The notes under the pieces were generated by a model, which saw nothing but the letters and a program-made list of their open reading frames with translations, made no database searches and was not told the DNA's origin. This document shows, one piece after another, positions 59,930-64,000 of a DNA stretch of 64,000 nt. Source of the stretch: Saccharibacillus alkalitolerans (GTDB lineage: Bacteria > Bacillota > Bacilli > Paenibacillales > Paenibacillaceae); assembly GCF_011090185.1 (NCBI RefSeq), contig NZ_JAAFGS010000002.1, positions 496,001-560,000 on the forward strand, given 5' to 3'. Every line of letters starts with the position of its first letter. Position 1 is the first letter of the stretch. The position numbers were made by a program, and so were the translations under genes.

Positions 59930-62900
59930 TTATTCCGGCATCAGGTCCGAAGCGGCCGGAGCCGCGTAAAATTCCAGTTCGGCGACATTGGCGTTCCCGG
60001 TCTCCGGCGTATAGTAACGGATGTAACGGTATGCGGTATCCGCCGAAACGTTTACCGTGTTCCATCCCGCGGCCGGCTGTTCGCCGATCGTGTGCAAATC
60101 GACGAACCCTTCCGTGCTCGATACGTTGGAGCCCTGGAATTTGCCTCCGACCATTCGGACTTCCATGCCTTTGCGCGGATAAAACCGGACTTGGTCAAGG
60201 CGTGCCTCGGCCCCTTCGCCGAGGTCCATGCCGGCATAGCCTCCCGCGCCGTTTTTAAAATCGTAATACGTATTCACGTCTCCGTCGAAAGCTTTGTCGT
60301 ATTCGCTGCCCGCCGCCCATGCCGGTTCGGCTCCGAATAAGGAACCTGTCAGCGCCTGCAGCTGATTGGAAATATCGACGGTCAGTTCTCCCGTCACGCC
60401 GCTTCCGTCCGTCGCCGTCGCGATGACTTTCACTTGGCCGTTAAGCCCTTTCGAGTTGCCGGACAGCAGGCCGTCCGGGGTGATCGAAGCGAGCTCCGTC
60501 GCTTCGCCGTCGAGGCCGTACACGGACCAAGTCACGGACTGATTCGCGTTGGCGGGCTTGACCTGCGCGCTCAGGCGCAGCGTGCCCCGGTTCGAATCGA
60601 TCGCGGAAGCGCCGCCTTCCCCGCTCACCGCGATTTCGCGCGCTTCGAAGAACAAGTTAATAGCATGCACGGCGTCCGCGATCGCGTGACGTTCTTTTTT
60701 CGCGTTGGCATAGACGATGTCACGAGCCGCTACTTCGCTTCTTGCCGCTTCCGTCTCTTTCGCTTTCATGCGTACCGTGAACAACGTTTCCTTATTGAAC
60801 AGCTGATTCGACGTTCCGCTCGCCTTCACGGTAACACGGCCCGGCTGCCCGGCTTCGGCGCTGAAATTCAGCTGTTTGACGGCGGACTCCGCCGCCACGA
60901 ATTCCAATACTTCCGGGTCGTAGGACAGATTCAAGTTCAATTCGCGCATGCTGTCGCCCGCTCCGTTCACCGCATAGCTCAGACTGAATTCCTCGCCCGC
61001 TTTCACGGAGTCGTCTCCCCGAACGGACAGGGTCAGCGATTCCGTTTTGACGATCACCGTATCCGTTCCGACGAACGCGGAGCCCGTATCGGAGACGATG
61101 GCGATCTTCGCTTCCACTTCGCCGGTCTGTCCGGCGAGCGCCTGCACGAACGCTCTGCGATCCGCCTTCACTTGATAGCCTTTTGCGTCTTTTTTGATCT
61201 CCGCGGCTACGTCCTTCCCGTTCACCGCAAGCCGAACCGAAGAACCGGCCAATGCTGCGGCGTTGTCCGGAATCCCGATGCCGATCTTCACGCTGCCCGT
61301 CAATTTGCCGGCCAATACGTGCGGGTCGATGTCGATCTTCGCGGGCACGATGTAGTCGGCGTTCGATACCGGAGGCTTCTCCATGCCCGTGCCCAGGAAG
61401 TAGCTCGTATGCGGCGGTTGGTTGTAGCCCACGTTCTGCCAAGCGATTCCCAACCGGTACACCGGATCGTGCATCAACGTCGGAATGCGATGTTCCGTCA
61501 GATCGGTGGTCGTGTAGAGGCGCAGCTCCGTGCTGTCGAGATTCCGCACGATCACTTCCTCGCGCCAATCGCCGAGCAGATCGGCCTGCAGAACCGGATT
61601 GCCTTTGGTGCCGTTGTTCGAAGTCGCGCCTTCCATCGTCAGCAGATTAACGAGTTTGCCGTTCTCGTAATCCCATTTGTCGATGCGCGGCGTTCCGATC
61701 CCGATATCGTAATCCGTCCAGTCGTGATCGAGCAGCTCGCGCGACAAATCGCCGTCCCACCAGATCGCGAAGTTCGAGCTCGGAATATCTTCTCCGATTT
61801 TCTCTCCGGCAGCCGTATGCAGATGGCCGACTTTGCTGTTCCATTCGCCGGAGATGGCCCAAGCTTCCGCTCCCGGATAGCGGGGATCGATATCCGCCGC
61901 CAGGCCGCGGCCCGTGTCTTCGCCCGTGGCCACGCTCCACAGCAGTTCGCCCGTGGCGGCATCGCGCATCGTCAAACCGTACGGTCCGGACTCGTGCACC
62001 TGGAACACTTCGAGTCCCGGCCGGTTCGGGTTCAGATCGCCCACATGCAGCGCGTCTCCATGGCGCCAACCTGTCGAGTACAATCCCGTACCGTCGTGGT
62101 CGATGACCGCGGCGCCGAAGACGATCTCGTCCCGCTCGTCGCCGTCCACGTCCGCGACGCTCAAGCTGTGGTTGCCCTGCCCCGCATACTCTTGATTGCC
62201 GTCGTCGCTGTCGAACGTCCAGAGCTTTTTCAGCTCGCCGCCCCGGAAGTCGTAAGCGGTCAGCATCGTTTTCGCGTAATAGCCGCGTGTCATGATCAAG
62301 CTCGGCCGCTTCCCGTCCAAGTACGCGATGCCCGCCAGGAAGCGATCGCCCCGGTTGCCGTAAGTATCGCCCCAATCCCCGATATTGCCCCGCGCCGGCG
62401 AGAAATCGGTGCTGACCAATTCCCGGCCCGTCGCTCCGTCGAAAATCGTTAAGTATTCGGGTCCTTGCAAAATGTATCCGTTCGCGTTCCGGTAATCGGC
62501 ATCGGGGTCCCCGATCGTTCGGCCGGTTCCGTCTTTCGCGCCGTCGGCCGTTCTCATCGCCACTTCCGCTCTGCCGTCGCCGTCCAGGTCGTACACCATG
62601 AACTGCGTATAATGCGCGCCGCCCCGTACGTTTTTGCCCAACCCGATTCTCCACAACCGCGTGCCGTCGAGCTTGTAAGCGTCGATCAGCACTTCGCCGG
62701 TGTAGCCCGAGCGGGAATTGTCCTGATCGCCGGCGCTCCACTTCAAAATCAGCTCGTACTCGCCGTCGCCGTCCAGGTCGCCGACGCTGGCGTCGTTGGC
62801 GCTGTAAGGGATCGATTCGCCGCCCGGCAGCACGGCATTCGCCGGCTTTTGCAGAGGAATCGACTTGTACGAATCGGTCCAGGGTTTCGTTTTGTCCGAA

Positions 62901-63262
62901 GTGCCGACTTCTTTCCCGTTCAGTATAGCGCTTACATAATAACTTGAATTCGTCTGCCCATCGGCGTCCAGGTAGTTGGTGCTCGACGAGATCGGCTCGG
63001 CGTTTACCTTCCGTCCGTCGCGGTAGAGATTGAACGTCGTGCCTTCCGAATCGGTTCCGAGCAGTCTCCAGCTGACGAAGACGCCTTCACCCGTATTTAC
63101 CGCCACGAGCCCGCGCTCCAGATATTCCATCTGCCGGGACCCACCGGCGCTCTCCGCGGCCGCTGCAGGCAGCGGTCCGACCGGACCGATCAGCGATATC
63201 CCCAATACCGCCGTACCGAATAAAAGCGCGGTTTGCCGTACTTTTGCCCTCATTCTTTTCAA
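59930..63262 (-). CDS. Secreted PL11 rhamnogalacturonan lyase, multidomain
   Basis: An 1,110-residue exported lyase. Signal peptide to about residue 30 (AAAAES), then the PL11 domain (to about residue 640), which is an eight-bladed propeller with calcium loops (VYDLDGDGRAEVAMRTADG, SVADVDGDERDEIVFGAAV) of the YesW/YesX type. It cleaves rhamnogalacturonan I by beta-elimination. A cohesin-like domain (SLSYAVNGAG...LNLSYDPEVLEFV), a Big_2-type domain (ASITPDGLLSGNSKGLNG) and a discoidin-like C-terminal domain follow. I chose the TTG at 63262, ten bases after GAGGAGG; ATG 63253 is too far and TTG 63271 too close. Confidence 0.92.
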   Translation of the reverse strand: MKRMRAKVRQTALLFGTAVLGISLIGPVGPLPAAAAESAGGSRQMEYLERGLVAVNTGEGVFVSWRLLGTDSEGTTFNLYRDGRKVNAEPISSSTNYLDADGQTNSSYYVSAILNGKEVGTSDKTKPWTDSYKSIPLQKPANAVLPGGESIPYSANDASVGDLDGDGEYELILKWSAGDQDNSRSGYTGEVLIDAYKLDGTRLWRIGLGKNVRGGAHYTQFMVYDLDGDGRAEVAMRTADGAKDGTGRTIGDPDADYRNANGYILQGPEYLTIFDGATGRELVSTDFSPARGNIGDWGDTYGNRGDRFLAGIAYLDGKRPSLIMTRGYYAKTMLTAYDFRGGELKKLWTFDSDDGNQEYAGQGNHSLSVADVDGDERDEIVFGAAVIDHDGTGLYSTGWRHGDALHVGDLNPNRPGLEVFQVHESGPYGLTMRDAATGELLWSVATGEDTGRGLAADIDPRYPGAEAWAISGEWNSKVGHLHTAAGEKIGEDIPSSNFAIWWDGDLSRELLDHDWTDYDIGIGTPRIDKWDYENGKLVNLLTMEGATSNNGTKGNPVLQADLLGDWREEVIVRNLDSTELRLYTTTDLTEHRIPTLMHDPVYRLGIAWQNVGYNQPPHTSYFLGTGMEKPPVSNADYIVPAKIDIDPHVLAGKLTGSVKIGIGIPDNAAALAGSSVRLAVNGKDVAAEIKKDAKGYQVKADRRAFVQALAGQTGEVEAKIAIVSDTGSAFVGTDTVIVKTESLTLSVRGDDSVKAGEEFSLSYAVNGAGDSMRELNLNLSYDPEVLEFVAAESAVKQLNFSAEAGQPGRVTVKASGTSNQLFNKETLFTVRMKAKETEAARSEVAARDIVYANAKKERHAIADAVHAINLFFEAREIAVSGEGGASAIDSNRGTLRLSAQVKPANANQSVTWSVYGLDGEATELASITPDGLLSGNSKGLNGQVKVIATATDGSGVTGELTVDISNQLQALTGSLFGAEPAWAAGSEYDKAFDGDVNTYYDFKNGAGGYAGMDLGEGAEARLDQVRFYPRKGMEVRMVGGKFQGSNVSSTEGFVDLHTIGEQPAAGWNTVNVSADTAYRYIRYYTPETGNANVAELEFYAAPAASDLMPE

Positions 63263-63334
63263 ATCGATCAAACCTCCTCATCATTTAACTAAAAACAGAC
63301 TTTTAATTCTTTGAAAACCACATCCCTCATAGGC

Positions 63335-63363
63335 ATCTTACCGAATATAAAAGATTTCCACAA
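63335..63363 (-). promoter_or_regulatory. Possible promoter of the PL11 gene
   Basis: On the minus strand TTGTGG (63363-63358), 17 bases, TAAGAT (63340-63335). This is the best sigmaA-like match in the AT-rich upstream region; I saw no good cre site here. Confidence 0.4.
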
Positions 63364-63430
63364 TATTTATTAAATGGATTTCTGAAATTTTCCGCTCGTT
63401 TACTAACTTAAAAACAAGTCGCTAAACGAC

Positions 63431-63459
63431 AAAAAAACCTTTGCTTCCGGGCAAAGGTT
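63431..63459 (-). terminator. Intrinsic terminator after CPBP gene
   Basis: On the minus strand ACCTTTGC pairs with GCAAAGGT around CCGGAA-type loop bases, followed by seven Ts. Confidence 0.85.
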
Positions 63460-63499
63460 TCGGTTATTTTTTCGCCGCGCAAAGCCGAACGTCGCAGCG

Positions 63500-64000
63500 C
63501 TACTCCATGAACAAAGCGGTAAAAATCACGACATCCTGCAGGAAATGAATGATCAGCGCCCAGAAGAACCCTTTCGTTTCCAACATCGACTTGGCCAGGA
63601 ACCATCCGATAAAAGCGGCCATTAGCACGCCGACCAAGCCGCCCGGGTTGCCGAAATAATGCACGACGCCGAAGATCGCGGCCGCCAGCCCCTGCGCGAG
63701 GTAGGGCGAATAGCCGTATTTGCTTACGACGGCGACGAACGAGAAGCGGAACAGGATTTCCTCCGAAAAAGCGTTCGCAAGCGCAAAAGCAAGCACCAGA
63801 AAAATGCCGGGAACCCAGTCGAAGCTTATGCTTTTCCCGTGAACTACCTGAAAATAGATGACGATCGCCGTGGCCAGCGTGATGACGACCGCAAAGTTCA
63901 ATCCCAGATGTCTCCACGTTTCCCCCGCTTTCGGCTTGACGCCGATCCACGGTTCCGGCCGGATGACGCCGCCCCGCCTCCTCAGGTTCAGATACGCCAG
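63500..64000 (-). CDS. CPBP (CAAX/Abi-type) intramembrane protease, partial (cut by right edge)
   Basis: The 3' part of the gene, 166 codons; the frame stays open to the edge of the window. It is a membrane protein with the CPBP motifs: NAFSEEILFRFSFVAVV (EExxxR), HYFGNPGGLVGVL (FxxxH-type His) and HFLQDVVIF (HxxxN/D). Members act as intramembrane metalloproteases, for example in bacteriocin immunity or CAAX processing. The start is outside the window. A TTG at 63901 would give only a truncated form, so the longer frame is preferred. Confidence 0.85.
   Translation of the reverse strand: MAYLNLRRRGGVIRPEPWIGVKPKAGETWRHLGLNFAVVITLATAIVIYFQVVHGKSISFDWVPGIFLVLAFALANAFSEEILFRFSFVAVVSKYGYSPYLAQGLAAAIFGVVHYFGNPGGLVGVLMAAFIGWFLAKSMLETKGFFWALIIHFLQDVVIFTALFME

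Noticed and set aside
60434-62452. 672-codon frame antisense to PL11
   Set aside because: Arg/His/Val-rich shadow of a GC-biased gene, with no motif and no ribosome site.

Overview
The window looks like a chromosomal segment of a GC-rich, low-transposon Gram-positive of the Paenibacillaceae (a Saccharibacillus- or Paenibacillus-like bacterium; this placement is inference). Supporting signs are a Spo0E-like sporulation phosphatase, SLH-anchored and lipobox proteins, strong AGGAGG-type ribosome sites with several TTG/GTG starts, a c-di-AMP (ydaO-type) riboswitch before an NlpC/P60 wall hydrolase, secreted plant-polysaccharide enzymes, and cre-like sites. I see no rRNA, tRNA, CRISPR array, prophage or intact insertion sequence.

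Layout. 1-5000: a PP2C phosphatase / vWA pair (TerY-P-like, cut by the left edge), RluF, an Nfu-N protein, a CYTH protein, Spo0E-like, riboswitch plus NlpC/P60, and an OmpA-type lipoprotein with 12-residue repeats. 5100-9150: an ABC exporter behind a structured leader, then a P-loop/GNAT/Nudix operon. 9290-11240: a hairpin repeat cluster and a chemoreceptor. 11500-17300: two tandem GH5 endoglucanases separated by an M29 aminopeptidase, and a DoxX protein. 17460-17750: an (TCGGC)18 tract and four copies of a short interspersed repeat. 17830-20980: an ArsR/DUF2087 regulator, histidine phosphatase, MFS transporter and stand-alone DUF2087 protein below a perfect 15+15 AT-rich operator. 21000-27740: a degenerate APH-like protein, polysaccharide deacetylase, LysE exporter, BNR-like lipoprotein, serine hydrolase and WGSC/HELCH metallopeptidase. 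27970-31933: a giant SLH metallophosphoesterase gene broken by one in-frame TAA. 32100-42700: YtxH, Map, GH43 arabinanase, a Tet(M)-like GTPase, small enzymes, duplicated SDR genes and a stress-type flavin protein, two of these genes with sigmaB-like promoters. 42800-47600: a GAF-GGDEF-EAL protein, a GT39-like membrane protein and lipoproteins. 47690-55700: two two-component kinases (one with its regulator, one orphan) with paralogous membrane proteins on either side of the first pair. 55700-59880: three genes of unknown function lying between two inverted copies of a ~200-bp palindromic element. 59930-64000: a multidomain PL11 rhamnogalacturonan lyase and a CPBP protease cut by the right edge.

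The most unusual observation is the pair of ~200-bp elements at 55746-55948 and 59654-59853. They are the same sequence in opposite orientation, each is a long imperfect palindrome, and two stem pairs differ between copies by compensatory changes. Each copy sits between two exact copies of the local intrinsic-terminator hairpin (27 bp at one locus, an unrelated 24 bp at the other), as if it had inserted at a terminator and duplicated the complete hairpin as its target site. This looks like a terminator-targeting miniature mobile element or structured repeat family that I cannot name.

The carbohydrate genes (two GH5, GH43, PL11) suggest growth on plant cell walls, with cre-like sites at three of them suggesting CcpA control. 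Long antisense reading frames opposite most genes are by-products of the high GC content and are left out.
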